Shown: positions 8,572-18,385, counted from the first letter of the stretch. The stretch: DNA of 64,000 nucleotides from Mucilaginibacter ginsenosidivorax (GCF_007971525.1 NZ_CP042437.1:4526001-4590000); one strand, 5' to 3'. A program made the numbers and translations. Notes: generated by a model not told the origin, from the letters alone.

Positions 8572-9720
8572 TCAAAACAGCCGGGTTTTTATGAGTTGTA
8601 ATGATTGCGGTATGGAGTGGGTGTCAAGCGCCCGTTGCTGTCCTTTTATCCTCAATTCTTTACGCTTGTTTTTTGATGCCATGAGTTCCCTGCATTTGTA
8701 AACCAGTTCATCGGCATTGGTATAAGTTTCAATATCGGTGCCCAAATCATATAGTTGAGAGAGCCCGGCGGTATATTCCGTTAGATAGCAGGCACCAAGC
8801 ATGGGCGCTTCCAGATCACGAAGCCGGCTATACGTTACAAGGTTTTTACTAAATGTAGGCACCCGGTTGATGCCAAGTGTTATAACGCTTTGGCGGCTAA
8901 GCCCGATGTATTCATCGAAGCCCGGTTTTTCAAATATGTTGCCCGGCGGAATATGCGCTTCAAGGGGCTTTTCATTACGTTTACGATGATACGCTACAAA
9001 TCCCCTGATCCCTGCGTTGCGTAGCAGGTTGAACTGGTTTTTAATTTTGGACGATCCGTTTGGCGACGATTGTTGTACTGCAGACTCGTTTGTACCATTA
9101 TTCCAGCCGTTTCCCCTGATTTGTATGGGAACGCCCCCGGCAATTGCATCTGCCAAAAGCTGCGCGCGTAAATCATCTTTTGACCCGATGAAGGAGATAA
9201 TATCAGTTTCCTGCTCACTAAAATGGCGGTATTTAGGATCAACCCACATCGGCATAGGCAAATTAATGTGCGGAACCCCGGTTTTTTGATAAAGGTGCAG
9301 GGCCTCAAATTCAGGTACCCATACCAGGTCGAAAACCTTAAATTGGCGCGGTAGTTTGATAAACGAACGTACGTTATCGCAATAAAAATTAACGCATGGC
9401 ACGCCCATCGCCTTAATTTGCTTTATTGCTTCGGCATCTATTTGTTTGGGGTATAAATAACATAAAAAAACATCTATTTGCCCTCGGTTCGCTTTAATGT
9501 GGTTTATGGTTTTTTCCCATGCCTGCTGTTTCCATTGTTGCAAGGCTGGATCGTTTTCATAAGGTACCAGGCCGGCAGCCCAGTCGAGGCCTGGTATTTC
9601 GGTCCATTGCATTCCTGCTTCCTCTATACCATTTTTGATATAATATGTCCAGAAACGGTATGCAGGTATGGCATGTGGCTGGCCGCCGTTATCCTGTAAA
9701 AATGAAAGAAGGATTTTCAA
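8572..9720 (-). CDS. CgeB-like glycosyltransferase
   Basis: A 382-residue GT-B type protein resembling the CgeB/Glyco_trans_1_2 group. It begins MKILLSFLQDNGGQPHAIP. The middle contains CVNFYCDNVRSFIKL and FDLVWVPEFEALHLY (about residues 110-140), and the C-terminal third has the family-like RLRDLEAPMLGACYLTEYT followed by YDLGTDIETYTNADEL. CgeB-type proteins are thought to transfer sugars, first noted in spore coat maturation; here it probably decorates the surface glycan. It is followed without a gap by a GT2 gene on the upstream side (9721). Confidence 0.8.
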   Translation of the reverse strand: MKILLSFLQDNGGQPHAIPAYRFWTYYIKNGIEEAGMQWTEIPGLDWAAGLVPYENDPALQQWKQQAWEKTINHIKANRGQIDVFLCYLYPKQIDAEAIKQIKAMGVPCVNFYCDNVRSFIKLPRQFKVFDLVWVPEFEALHLYQKTGVPHINLPMPMWVDPKYRHFSEQETDIISFIGSKDDLRAQLLADAIAGGVPIQIRGNGWNNGTNESAVQQSSPNGSSKIKNQFNLLRNAGIRGFVAYHRKRNEKPLEAHIPPGNIFEKPGFDEYIGLSRQSVITLGINRVPTFSKNLVTYSRLRDLEAPMLGACYLTEYTAGLSQLYDLGTDIETYTNADELVYKCRELMASKNKRKELRIKGQQRALDTHSIPQSLQLIKTRLF

Positions 9721-10677
9721 TTAATGGATGTTAAATGCTTGTTTAAAACGTTTGGTAGCTTTCCAGCCTATCAAAGCTGTGATTATTTTGGTTATACCGC
9801 CTGCCATGAATTTTAGTGTAGAACCTCCAAGCTCGTTTACCCGTTTTTGCGCTTCTTTGGCCAGTTGAGAATGCTTAGGGTAAGCAATGTATACGTAATG
9901 CTGCCAGGTATTGGCGCAGGCCAGTTTAGCCCCGGCACTTGCTTTTACGGCCAGCAGGTTTTTGGTGGCTTTATCAATAGCCATGAATGCTGATTGCATG
10001 GCTTCCTGTTGTTTACGATCAGATAAACTGCCGCTATTGCCCGACCGGTAGTATAATATAGAATTGGGATCGAATACTACCAATTTGCATTTCAGGATTA
10101 CCCTGGTAAAAAAATCAAGGTCGTCAATTAAGGTAAGCTGTTCGTCCCACAGGCCGGCGTTTTCGATGATTTGCTTTGGTAATAAAAAAATGCCCGATTG
10201 TGTCATCGAATGGCCGTTTTTCCATGACGAGCAGATCCAATCATATGCGGGCAGCGTTTGCCAGCAATCTTCGGGGCTTAATTTAAAAGTATCCAGGTTA
10301 TTATCGTAAAATCTGCCCCATTTGGCAGAAATTATACAATCCGGGTTTTCAACAGCAAGCTTAACCTGGCTTTCAAGCATTTGGGGATTGATGATATCAT
10401 CACCATCTAAAAATTTGATATACTGACCATTTGATTTGCTGTAAGCCAAATTACGTGCCGCCGCCGCGCCGCGGTTTTGCTGATAATAAACACTGATATT
10501 TTGCTGTGGCAGGTTTTTTAATAAGCTTTTAGTATTATCGGTTGAGCCATCATCAACTACTATAATCTCGATGTTTTTGTAGGTTTGATTGATTACCGCG
10601 TTAATAGTGTCCCCGATATAGTTTTCGCCATTATAAACCGGAATGCACACAGAAACCAAGGGAGCAGCAACAGCCAT
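9721..10677 (-). CDS. GT2 glycosyltransferase
   Basis: An inverting GT-A glycosyltransferase of 318 residues. The N-terminal GT2 domain (about residues 7-230) has VSVCIPVYNGENYIGDTI, IEIIVVDDGSTDNT for nucleotide binding and the metal-binding IKFLDGDDII. A later LTLIDDLDFFTRVI supplies the acidic region where the catalytic base is expected. The last 90 residues are a mixed helical tail. It abuts its neighbours by zero and one base, consistent with operon translation. Substrate unknown. Confidence 0.92.
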   Translation of the reverse strand: MAVAAPLVSVCIPVYNGENYIGDTINAVINQTYKNIEIIVVDDGSTDNTKSLLKNLPQQNISVYYQQNRGAAAARNLAYSKSNGQYIKFLDGDDIINPQMLESQVKLAVENPDCIISAKWGRFYDNNLDTFKLSPEDCWQTLPAYDWICSSWKNGHSMTQSGIFLLPKQIIENAGLWDEQLTLIDDLDFFTRVILKCKLVVFDPNSILYYRSGNSGSLSDRKQQEAMQSAFMAIDKATKNLLAVKASAGAKLACANTWQHYVYIAYPKHSQLAKEAQKRVNELGGSTLKFMAGGITKIITALIGWKATKRFKQAFNIH

Positions 10678-10678
10678 T

Positions 10679-11479
10679 TTATTTGATACCGTGTTTACGC
10701 TTTAACTTCTCGAACAATGAATTACTGTCGTACACGCCGTTTTTGTCGAGCTTTCCTGTATTCCATATTTCGTTCCAAAAATGAACGGTGTATGAATGGG
10801 GGCCAATTTTCCGGCCGGGCATTGTATTGGGCTTCAAAACGGGTCTGATGAATTCCTTAATCCTGTCGGCTTTGTTCATCTTGCCCAAAATAAGTGTACT
10901 TACGTTTTTCCAGGCAATAGGGTTAAAATAACTATACGGCAGTACATACTTTTCCAGTTGTAGTTCCTTTACCACCTTTTGAAATAAAAACGGACCGGCC
11001 ATCCCGAACGGCATTGTTTTAAGATCTATCAACGCAATCTGGTCAAGGCAGTATTGAATAAATTCGCTATCCTTCGGGGCCTTAAAAACGCAATTGTTTA
11101 CCAGCTGATCGTATTCGCCCTCAAAGCTTGAGCAAAAAACGGTATCGGCTTCAAAATCGAATTTTTTGAGGCAAATGATATCCATATCAACCCACCAGCC
11201 CCCGTTTTTTTGAACCATTAACAAACGGAACAGATCGGCGAAGCCTGATACCGAGCCGGCGCCCCAGCCGCTTTTATATTTAAAAATAGCGTCTTCGCCA
11301 ATAATACTTCTTGCGTCAAGTATAATGGTGCCTTTGGGTGCATTGGTTATTTCTTCATAGGCGTATAGGTGAAAATTGTGCCCATGATCGATAAACGATT
11401 GGATGCATAATTGTTCAACCTTTGATAATTGGCCGCCTATCCATAGGGATTGGATATTTTTATTTATATCGCTTTCCAT
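10679..11479 (-). CDS. GT32-like capsular polysaccharide glycosyltransferase
   Basis: The 266-residue protein matches the glycosyltransferase 'sugar-binding DXD' type (GT32-like). The N-terminus IQSLWIGGQLSKVEQLC is typical, and GGWWVDMDIICLKKF near residue 90 contains the D-x-D metal site. A later segment PHSYTVHFWNEIW, with the conserved H-x-W, fits the end of the domain. These enzymes transfer hexoses, often with retention of configuration. It overlaps the upstream gene by 16 bp. Confidence 0.85.
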   Translation of the reverse strand: MESDINKNIQSLWIGGQLSKVEQLCIQSFIDHGHNFHLYAYEEITNAPKGTIILDARSIIGEDAIFKYKSGWGAGSVSGFADLFRLLMVQKNGGWWVDMDIICLKKFDFEADTVFCSSFEGEYDQLVNNCVFKAPKDSEFIQYCLDQIALIDLKTMPFGMAGPFLFQKVVKELQLEKYVLPYSYFNPIAWKNVSTLILGKMNKADRIKEFIRPVLKPNTMPGRKIGPHSYTVHFWNEIWNTGKLDKNGVYDSNSLFEKLKRKHGIK

Positions 11480-12381
11480 GCTTTTTTAAAGTATCCTTCT
11501 TTTGATAAATCTACGTAATGATGAAGTGTCCCAATATGATGGTCAATCTTGTTCGTATCCGGATTAACAATATATTCGTCCGCCGGTAAAACCACTGCAT
11601 CAACATTGGCTAATAACATAGCTGTTAAAGCTTGTTCAAGGTAATATGAACTGCTTTCTTTTTCTTCCAAGCCCTTTGTCCAGCTTTCTAAATTGTCCCA
11701 ATTTATCGCGCTGCTATTGAGCCCAATGGCGCCGACGTTTAGCAGGACGGGGATTTTGTTTTTACAAAGCTGTTCCATCAATTGCCTGCTATAGCCGTAC
11801 GATTCCTGGCAATCCTGCATATATATTGGCTTCTCGGGCTCTTTTAACCAATTAATTAAGGCAATAGGATTGTCCCAAAACATCATATCCGAATCTAAAA
11901 CGAGTTTCCAGCTATTGCCAGGAATGGTGTGAACATCTGTCAGTTTTTTAATATGCGGATAAACCTGGCGTTTGTGGTGTAAAACCGGGTATTGGTGTTT
12001 TGGCAATATTTTGTTAAGGTTTTCATCTATCATTTGCCTGTTCACTATACCGGCACCGGGCAATTGTGTATTTATGTGTTTAATTAACTGTTCGTCAAAG
12101 CTGCCGTCATCAACCAATATAAATTTAAAAGGAGTTTGGCTGACTTTTATTAATGACCGGATGCAAAACAGTGTTTGGTACAAGTACTTTTTCCCGGTTA
12201 AAAAGTAAACCTCCAGGCCATCCGCTGCCGATTGAACAGGAGGCAAATGAGAAGATGCCTGCTGCATCAGTTTTTGCCCCTGCAACATTCTGCGGTAATT
12301 AAAATATCCCCCAAAACGGTTAAAGTGATTTAGCCGGGCTTTAGGGTAACGATATAAAACGTTAATTACAGACTGTAGCAC
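11464..12381 (-). CDS. Putative GT-A glycosyltransferase, uncharacterised
   Basis: No named family is evident in this 305-residue protein. It has a GT-A pattern: LEVYFLTGKKYLYQTLFCI, then FKFILVDDGSFDEQLI, then a metal-site-like SWKLVLDSDMMFWDNP near residue 170. The LDSDM motif is close to LDSDM in the protein at 6273-7238, which may be a distant relative. It is probably a sugar transferase for the polysaccharide, judging from motifs and neighbours. It overlaps the GT32-like gene by 16 bp. Confidence 0.65.
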   Translation of the reverse strand: MLQSVINVLYRYPKARLNHFNRFGGYFNYRRMLQGQKLMQQASSHLPPVQSAADGLEVYFLTGKKYLYQTLFCIRSLIKVSQTPFKFILVDDGSFDEQLIKHINTQLPGAGIVNRQMIDENLNKILPKHQYPVLHHKRQVYPHIKKLTDVHTIPGNSWKLVLDSDMMFWDNPIALINWLKEPEKPIYMQDCQESYGYSRQLMEQLCKNKIPVLLNVGAIGLNSSAINWDNLESWTKGLEEKESSSYYLEQALTAMLLANVDAVVLPADEYIVNPDTNKIDHHIGTLHHYVDLSKEGYFKKAWKAI

Positions 12382-12419
12382 CTATAAATATTGATTTAAA
12401 ATAGATAAATGACAGCTTT

Positions 12420-13331
12420 TCATTGTTTGGCCAAACCATCAAAAGTGCCGCAGGCGCCTTGCCACCTGATGTAGTTTACATTATTTTTCCAGGCCATGTA
12501 AGTAAACCAGGCTTTTACCTTACGCGGCAAAACTGTCCATCCTGCAATTTGCGGCCATGGGTTTATCCCGTGGCTTTGCAGCAGCCGAACCCACGAGTTA
12601 CTGCTGTTGTTGATTAACCGGGCCATGTAGCCGGCCTCCATTCTTTGAGCCGGGATGATATGGTGCAATACCAGGTTGGGCAAATAGGCCACATGCCAGC
12701 CTGCTTTCAGTATTTCTAAAACAATATCATTATCACCACCCGAGCTAAGGGAATCGCCTTTTCTATCGGTGATAACATTTTTTTGTGTTTCAATTTTTTT
12801 GATGTAGGTGTTCAGTGCTGCTTTCCTGATAGCTATTCCTGCGCCAATGGGTGCGCAAGCCGGGTATTTATGATCCCACGAAGCAGCTAACACCTCGTCG
12901 CCAAGATCGCGTAAAGCAAGGCTTGAATAAAACTCCGGCAACCAGGCCGGCGGGTTGCCTTCAAACACAGGAAGTGATTTACCACCTATGGCACCAAGTT
13001 TGGGTTGCTCCTGGAATGTATTTAATGCGTTTTGCAGGTAATCCTCTTGCAATATATTGTCGTCGTCAACCAATATCAAAACTTGCCCCTGGGCTTCTTT
13101 AAAGCCCTTTAACCGGGCGTAGGTTAGTCCTTGCGCTGTTTCCTTAACAATTTTATAATTAGGGTGCCATCCAAGGTCTGCATTAATGAGATAGCTGGAG
13201 TTATTATCAACTATTATTAATTCCCACCCCTGCAATGGAAGGCTTTGCTTTTGTAAACCTGCTAAAGTTTTGGCAAGCCGGGTTTCGTTGGGGTTATAAG
13301 TGGGGATAATAACACTTAACATATCAGCCAT
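12420..13331 (-). CDS. GT2 glycosyltransferase
   Basis: A 303-residue GT2 enzyme. LSVIIPTYNPNETRLAKTL and WELIIVDNNSS form the nucleotide-binding part, ILVDDDNIL is the metal site (near residue 95), and GAGIAIRKAAL followed by SSGGDNDIVLEI near residue 200 matches the acceptor and catalytic-base region. The C-terminal 70 residues are basic and aromatic and may touch the membrane. It overlaps the upstream acetyltransferase gene by 8 bp. Confidence 0.92.
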   Translation of the reverse strand: MADMLSVIIPTYNPNETRLAKTLAGLQKQSLPLQGWELIIVDNNSSYLINADLGWHPNYKIVKETAQGLTYARLKGFKEAQGQVLILVDDDNILQEDYLQNALNTFQEQPKLGAIGGKSLPVFEGNPPAWLPEFYSSLALRDLGDEVLAASWDHKYPACAPIGAGIAIRKAALNTYIKKIETQKNVITDRKGDSLSSGGDNDIVLEILKAGWHVAYLPNLVLHHIIPAQRMEAGYMARLINNSSNSWVRLLQSHGINPWPQIAGWTVLPRKVKAWFTYMAWKNNVNYIRWQGACGTFDGLAKQ

Positions 13332-13860
13332 TCCTGTAACTAACTATTTTTGCAGGCACACCCATTGCTATAGCATAGGGCGGCAGGTTTTTGGTAACCA
13401 CCGAGCCGGCTCCAACAACGCAGCCATCGCCAATGGTAACACCGCCTAAAACTTTTACCCCGGCACCTATCCAAACGTCGTTGCCAATTTTAACAGGCAG
13501 CAAAATATCGCCCTGCGAACGGATTAAAGTGTCCTTATCGGGAATGGTATGGTTGGCACTAACAATACACGTATGCATTGCAATCAAGGTGTTTTCGCCT
13601 ATTTCGACCCCGCCATGGCCATAAATACATACATACTCGCCTAAAAATGTGTTTTTGCGTATGTTGACGATCCCGCCGTATGCCTTGATAATTACGCCAC
13701 GCGATAATTCACATTGCCGGGCAATGGAAATATCCCCCTTTTGCCCGTTCAAAAAGCCCCGTGACAAAAATGTATTTGATTTTATAATTACAGGTTGATG
13801 AATAGTTATCCCCAATAACCTAAAGAACATAACATACAGGCTACTTATTAATTTTGACAT
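13324..13860 (-). CDS. Left-handed beta-helix acyltransferase (WcaF/LpxA-type hexapeptide)
   Basis: The 178-residue protein is a hexapeptide-repeat acyltransferase, likely using acetyl-CoA to O- or N-acetylate a sugar. Repeating [LIV]-G-x4 turns run through the second half, including VWIGAGVKVLGGVTIGDG and CVVGAGSVVTKNLPPYAIA, and SANHTIPD near residue 100 carries the probable catalytic histidine. The ending GVPAKIVS is typical of this group. It overlaps the GT61 gene by 13 bp and the GT2 gene by 8 bp. Confidence 0.9.
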   Translation of the reverse strand: MSKLISSLYVMFFRLLGITIHQPVIIKSNTFLSRGFLNGQKGDISIARQCELSRGVIIKAYGGIVNIRKNTFLGEYVCIYGHGGVEIGENTLIAMHTCIVSANHTIPDKDTLIRSQGDILLPVKIGNDVWIGAGVKVLGGVTIGDGCVVGAGSVVTKNLPPYAIAMGVPAKIVSYRNG

Positions 13861-14999
13861 ACAAAATCATTCAATAATGTTTTCAAAAAGGCAAGGCCCT
13901 GTTTATCGTCGTTTTCATCTTCAAAATTAAGCCAGGCTACATGATGTTTCAGCTGGCATACCGACGACAGCCTGTGAAAGCAAGGTTTAAAAGACATTCC
14001 CCCGGGGTATAACTCTAAAATATGTGTGCCCTTTTTACACAGATAAATATTACTTAAACCTGCACCATGAGGTGCAATAATGTGTGTGGCAGACTGCATT
14101 TTTTCGATGGTTTCGATAGCGCTAAGCCCCGAAAGGTCAATAATTTCAATTGAGGGGAAGTGCTCCGGTAGTTTGTATTCCCATGCAATATCTCTTGAGC
14201 TGGCCCCTTTACGAGTGATCCAGACTGTTTTATGTGTCGTAGACTGATCTGTTGGTGCGATGTTGAACAGCGCTTTTAACGCTGCAATACTCCATGGGTT
14301 TATTTGCTGATCATTAACCAGTCGGCCGGTGAATAACAGCTGCTCGCATTCGTAATGCGGGGTGTTATCGGTCCAGATTATTTTTGAGGTATTGATGTTT
14401 GCCCTTTGCAACCACTTTAATTTCCAGTCTGTTGCCGGTCCGTTAAGCAGGATATGATCCACATATTTCATTACCGGCAGGGCAAAATGGATTTTAACTA
14501 TCGATTCAAATAAAAAATGATAAAAACCACCGTCGGCTCCATTGGTAAGGCAGGAAAGGGTAGTGCCTTCAAGATATATTTTTTGGGGAAAATGGACAAT
14601 ATTCGTTAAAGCAGAGTCACTTAAATCAACCGTCCACTCCTTTGCCGGCTCATCAATAAAACATCTCCGCTGGCTATCGTATACCAACCCCACAGCGCAC
14701 CAAACTGTACCCTTTGATATACTGTACAGGTACCGTTCGGGTTCTCTAAACACACCGTTAGTTTTAAACCTTGGCTGTTCTCCAATAATTTGCCACGGAA
14801 CGGTTTGGTTGTAAGTTATAAGTGGTGAATCATAAGCTATTGGTTGGCCCGGCTCATGCAGTAAAATGCCGGTAAGCGATTCGGGACGGTCGATAGCCTC
14901 GCCCATCTTCGGGCGGTACAAATCTGTAAAACTTTTAATTTGATATGGGTTGCCGGTGAAGCATCTGATCCATATTTTTTTTAAAAGTGTTTTTATCAT
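13848..14999 (-). CDS. GT61 family glycosyltransferase
   Basis: A 383-residue protein of the GT61 (DUF563) family. The diagnostic C-terminal region HIIAPHGAGLSNIYLCKKGT followed by HILELYPGG is present near residue 315. The centre has NGADGGFYHFLFESIVKI (about residue 155), another hallmark of the family, and KTVWITRKGASSRDI near residue 255. GT61 enzymes add xylose, GlcNAc or related sugars in eukaryotes; bacterial members occur in polysaccharide loci, so its substrate here is open. It overlaps the acetyltransferase gene by 13 bp. Confidence 0.9.
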   Translation of the reverse strand: MIKTLLKKIWIRCFTGNPYQIKSFTDLYRPKMGEAIDRPESLTGILLHEPGQPIAYDSPLITYNQTVPWQIIGEQPRFKTNGVFREPERYLYSISKGTVWCAVGLVYDSQRRCFIDEPAKEWTVDLSDSALTNIVHFPQKIYLEGTTLSCLTNGADGGFYHFLFESIVKIHFALPVMKYVDHILLNGPATDWKLKWLQRANINTSKIIWTDNTPHYECEQLLFTGRLVNDQQINPWSIAALKALFNIAPTDQSTTHKTVWITRKGASSRDIAWEYKLPEHFPSIEIIDLSGLSAIETIEKMQSATHIIAPHGAGLSNIYLCKKGTHILELYPGGMSFKPCFHRLSSVCQLKHHVAWLNFEDENDDKQGLAFLKTLLNDFVCQN

Positions 15000-15021
15000 A
15001 TGAGCCTCAAATTACTAAAAG

Positions 15022-16266
15022 TTATGCTTTGGCAAAGAAATACTTTTTTATACGCGGTTGTAAAACCCGTTCGGTGCCTACAGATAAAAATATGGTTATC
15101 ACTGCCCAGCAAAACAAACCCGTAAAAAGTAACCAAAAACCGGATAAATACTTTTGCAGGAAAATATTCAAGAAATAAAAAACCGGGAAATGGAATGTAT
15201 ACAGTGCATACGAAATACGGCCTACATTGTTGAGCTTTTCAAAAAAGCTCGTAGCGAAATTAAAGGGCAGGCACACAACGGCCAAAACAAAATACAAAGT
15301 TGCATATACCCAGTCGATATTTGATAACAGGTGGTGCCTGAAATACACCAGTAAAAAAATATGAAATGCCGGAATAGCGAACGAAATAATCTTTGCTACA
15401 TGGAGGTATTTTACGCTTCGGCCTGTGATAGTTACAATGATGATAAAGCAGGGTAGCAAATACAATAAATCTCCGATCTGGACATTAAAAACATAGTTGC
15501 CATGGAAATGTAAAGCCTGGATTAAAAGCTGACCGGTGCCCAAAAAATGAATCGATAAAATAATGGAGAAATAGCTGAAAAGTGAACCCCATTTTCCGCG
15601 AATTGCCGCTACCGTTTTTTTTTCCTGTTGTGAGCTAAAAAGTCCCATCATCCAAAATAGCCAACCTATCAAAACGGATTTTACAATGGTCAGTTCGGGG
15701 CCAATTGAAATAAAAATCAATATAGCTATGGAGAGTACCAGGCAAACTTTAGGCACGTTTTTGCCGCTTTTCCAAAGGCCTAAAAAAAGAATATAATAAA
15801 CCACTTCATAACTAAGCGACCATAGCACTGTATTTGAACTGATAGTTTTTACCAGGAACTCCTGTGTGAAAAACAGGTGGCCTATAAGCTGCGTTACCGA
15901 AAATCCGTTGTTGGTATCAAAAGTGAATGAGATTAAAAGTGCGATCAAATAAATTGGATAAAGACGTAACGCCCTTTTTTTAAGATATGATACAACGTTG
16001 GCGAAGTTGTACTTTTCGTTAAGATGATTGATCCCCATCACATACCCCGAAATTACAAAAAAGATAAGCACTGCCTCATGCGCAAATTCAAGATGGGCGA
16101 AAAAGCTAAACCCCGGAATTTTGAATGAATGAAAAAAGTTAAACAGTAAAAAATGAGCCAACATTACAATCAATGCGCATAAGCCGCGCAGCCCCTCCAG
16201 CCTGGTATCATAAATCGCATGTGTTTTTTGATCAATATCAGCCATTTGGGCTGTTTTTAAATGCAA
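15022..16266 (-). CDS. Membrane acyltransferase 3 (OafA/YrhL type)
   Basis: A 414-residue multi-pass protein with about ten membrane helices. The N-terminal RLEGLRGLCALIVMLAHFLL carries the conserved R and H of acyltransferase-3 proteins, and ELVYYILFLG-like SYEVVYYILFLGLWK lies near residue 150. These enzymes move an acetyl or other acyl group across or onto glycans in the inner membrane, so this gene probably O-acylates the polysaccharide. It overlaps the upstream GT2 gene by 29 bp. The C-terminal KKYFFAKA suggests a cytoplasmic end. Confidence 0.9.
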   Translation of the reverse strand: MHLKTAQMADIDQKTHAIYDTRLEGLRGLCALIVMLAHFLLFNFFHSFKIPGFSFFAHLEFAHEAVLIFFVISGYVMGINHLNEKYNFANVVSYLKKRALRLYPIYLIALLISFTFDTNNGFSVTQLIGHLFFTQEFLVKTISSNTVLWSLSYEVVYYILFLGLWKSGKNVPKVCLVLSIAILIFISIGPELTIVKSVLIGWLFWMMGLFSSQQEKKTVAAIRGKWGSLFSYFSIILSIHFLGTGQLLIQALHFHGNYVFNVQIGDLLYLLPCFIIIVTITGRSVKYLHVAKIISFAIPAFHIFLLVYFRHHLLSNIDWVYATLYFVLAVVCLPFNFATSFFEKLNNVGRISYALYTFHFPVFYFLNIFLQKYLSGFWLLFTGLFCWAVITIFLSVGTERVLQPRIKKYFFAKA

Positions 16267-17161
16267 ATTTGAGTTGTGCTATCCGTAATTTAATTCTTAA
16301 CCATGCCGGCAAAATAGTGTTTAGTATTCTCCATGCCGGGCTTTTACTATCGGGGACTTTTAATCCGGATAACTCGCTTAATTTTAAGGCAGATTTCGCC
16401 GCGTCAAATTGCCGCGAAAGGATTAGCTTACTGGCTGTCAGCTGCGCCTGGCGGCCTACCATATCCCTAACTTTTTTATCTGTATACTGCTTTTGATAAG
16501 CCTGTAAAAGTCCCAATCGTGTGAGCCAGCCAGCTGTTTGATCTGCACTTGCAGAGTTTGAGTACCGGATAGAAATGGAAAGCACCTCCTCAATAACACA
16601 AAACTTTGCTCCTGCACCGGCCAGCCTTACGTGTAAATCGGCATCTTCCCAGATACGTAAACTGGTATCAAAGCCGCCAGCTGCTGTAAACTTCTCTTTC
16701 CGGTACAAACCGTTGATGCCGCCAATAGGGTGGCCGATAGTATACGAAACGGGGTTTTGTTTTATTTGTTCATCGGAGTATTTCCAGCTGAGTAGAATGG
16801 TTTTTTGATCGGTGCTGTACCAGTCAACATTGCACAAAACCACATCGGAATTGCCGGTTTGGGCCGCAGTGGCGGTTTTTGTCAGGTAATCGGGATCTAA
16901 AAGATCGTCGATATCATGAAAGTGAAACCATTGGCCTTTTGCCGCCGATGCGAGTGAATTGCGTGCGAAACCAGGGCCGCGGTTAACCTCCCCCTTAATT
17001 ACGGTGCAGCCCTTTTGCTGCAATATAGCAACGGTATTATCAATGCTTGCATCGTCATAAAACAAAACCTCGTCAAAAGCTTTGTTCAATTTATTGATGT
17101 TGGCTAAAAAGCCGTCAATAAATCGTTCTGAATTATAACAGGGAACTAATAAGCTATACAC
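16238..17161 (-). CDS. GT2 glycosyltransferase
   Basis: A GT2 enzyme of 307 residues beginning directly with the domain: YSLLVPCYNSERFIDGFL, DEVLFYDDASIDNT and the metal-binding FHFHDIDDLLDP near residue 85. GGFDTSLRIWEDADLHVRL near residue 175 supplies the catalytic acidic pair. The C-terminal 90 residues are basic and helical. Three bases separate it from the upstream GT4 gene and its end overlaps the acyltransferase start, so the pair may act in sequence. Confidence 0.92.
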   Translation of the reverse strand: MYSLLVPCYNSERFIDGFLANINKLNKAFDEVLFYDDASIDNTVAILQQKGCTVIKGEVNRGPGFARNSLASAAKGQWFHFHDIDDLLDPDYLTKTATAAQTGNSDVVLCNVDWYSTDQKTILLSWKYSDEQIKQNPVSYTIGHPIGGINGLYRKEKFTAAGGFDTSLRIWEDADLHVRLAGAGAKFCVIEEVLSISIRYSNSASADQTAGWLTRLGLLQAYQKQYTDKKVRDMVGRQAQLTASKLILSRQFDAAKSALKLSELSGLKVPDSKSPAWRILNTILPAWLRIKLRIAQLKFAFKNSPNG

Positions 17162-17164
17162 TGT

Positions 17165-18385
17165 TTAGTTGTTCAAAATTCGTTTCAGCTTTTTGTAAGC
17201 CTTAACCAGCATTGGTGGCTCTCTTCTGTCGAGCCCTTCAAAGTAAGGGTGTGGCGGGGGCAGGTTTAACCTGGATGGTATCGCGATTCTTTTTTTTTGC
17301 CTGCCTGCTAAATCGTTAAACAGCTCCGTCCAACTGGCCAGGTTTTTATCCGAAGAGAATTGGTCGGTTATCAATTTTTGGCAGTTTAAAGATAATTCCT
17401 CCCACTTGCCGGGATTGTGCTTGAGGTATTCAATTTTCGACAGCAGGCCTTTTGTCCCATTTGTAAACAGGCCGGTAGCGCCATCGTGTACCAATTCCGG
17501 TATTCCCGAATTGATCAATTTACAAACCGGCACTACGCCGCAGGCCATTGCTTCCATTAAAGCTACAGGGATGCCCTCATAATCAGACATCAGTACAAAT
17601 GTGTGGCTGGAAAGCAGCACCTGTTGAACATCTTCCGGTAAGATGCTGCCCGCAAAAAAAACATTTTCGGGGTTGTTATATGCGTTAATAATAGTGTTCA
17701 CTAAAGCTGCATCGGGCCCCGATCCATAAATGTAAAAAACTACATCAGGAAAGTTTTGTGCGCACTCGCAAAAGCAGGTTGTTATTTCATCTATGCGTTT
17801 TTGTTCCTTAACTATCCTGCCGATGTAAACTACTTTAAAAGTTGTGCCGGGCTTTAATATAGCCTTCTGTTTGGGTACAGGGGCACCGCAGGGTATTTTA
17901 TATAATTTAATATTTTTATTGCGTCCCTGAACGCTTTTATACAATGCTTCCGATACGGTAACAACGGCGCTTAGGTTGGTATCGTTAGGTTCGGCAACAA
18001 ACTGATCAATTATGGCTGCGTATTCGGCATCGTCGTTATGTAGTACGGCAACGGTTGGTATGCCGGCTTCATTTGCCCACTTAGCGGCATGCAAGGCAGG
18101 CACCATATTGCCGGGTATAAATACATCAGCGTTTTCGGCCTGCAAATATCTGAGCATCCAGTTGGCCTGTTTTTCGGTATAATGCGCGGTTGGTATTACG
18201 GTACATTTTATACCCAGCGCTCTTAATTTAGGAATTGTTGTGCAATCCTTTTCGGCTGCCCAGGCAATAAAAATCGCGCTTACTTCAATACCACGATTAG
18301 CTAAAGCAGGCAGTAATCTTATTAGCCAGGTATTAATCCCGTTAATAATATCTTTTCCATCGTAAGCGCAAAAAACAACCTTCAC
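17165..18385 (-). CDS. GT4 glycosyltransferase
   Basis: A 406-residue GT-B enzyme. The acceptor domain starts KVVFCAYDGKDIINGINTW. The donor domain has TFKVVYIGRIVKEQKRID near residue 190 and an intact EX7E motif EGIPVALME near residue 285, followed by AMACGVVPVCKLINSG. Length and motif order are standard for GT4. A basic 40-residue tail (KKLKRILNN end) may help membrane contact. It shares 4 bp with the upstream GT2 gene. Confidence 0.92.
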   Translation of the reverse strand: MKVVFCAYDGKDIINGINTWLIRLLPALANRGIEVSAIFIAWAAEKDCTTIPKLRALGIKCTVIPTAHYTEKQANWMLRYLQAENADVFIPGNMVPALHAAKWANEAGIPTVAVLHNDDAEYAAIIDQFVAEPNDTNLSAVVTVSEALYKSVQGRNKNIKLYKIPCGAPVPKQKAILKPGTTFKVVYIGRIVKEQKRIDEITTCFCECAQNFPDVVFYIYGSGPDAALVNTIINAYNNPENVFFAGSILPEDVQQVLLSSHTFVLMSDYEGIPVALMEAMACGVVPVCKLINSGIPELVHDGATGLFTNGTKGLLSKIEYLKHNPGKWEELSLNCQKLITDQFSSDKNLASWTELFNDLAGRQKKRIAIPSRLNLPPPHPYFEGLDRREPPMLVKAYKKLKRILNN

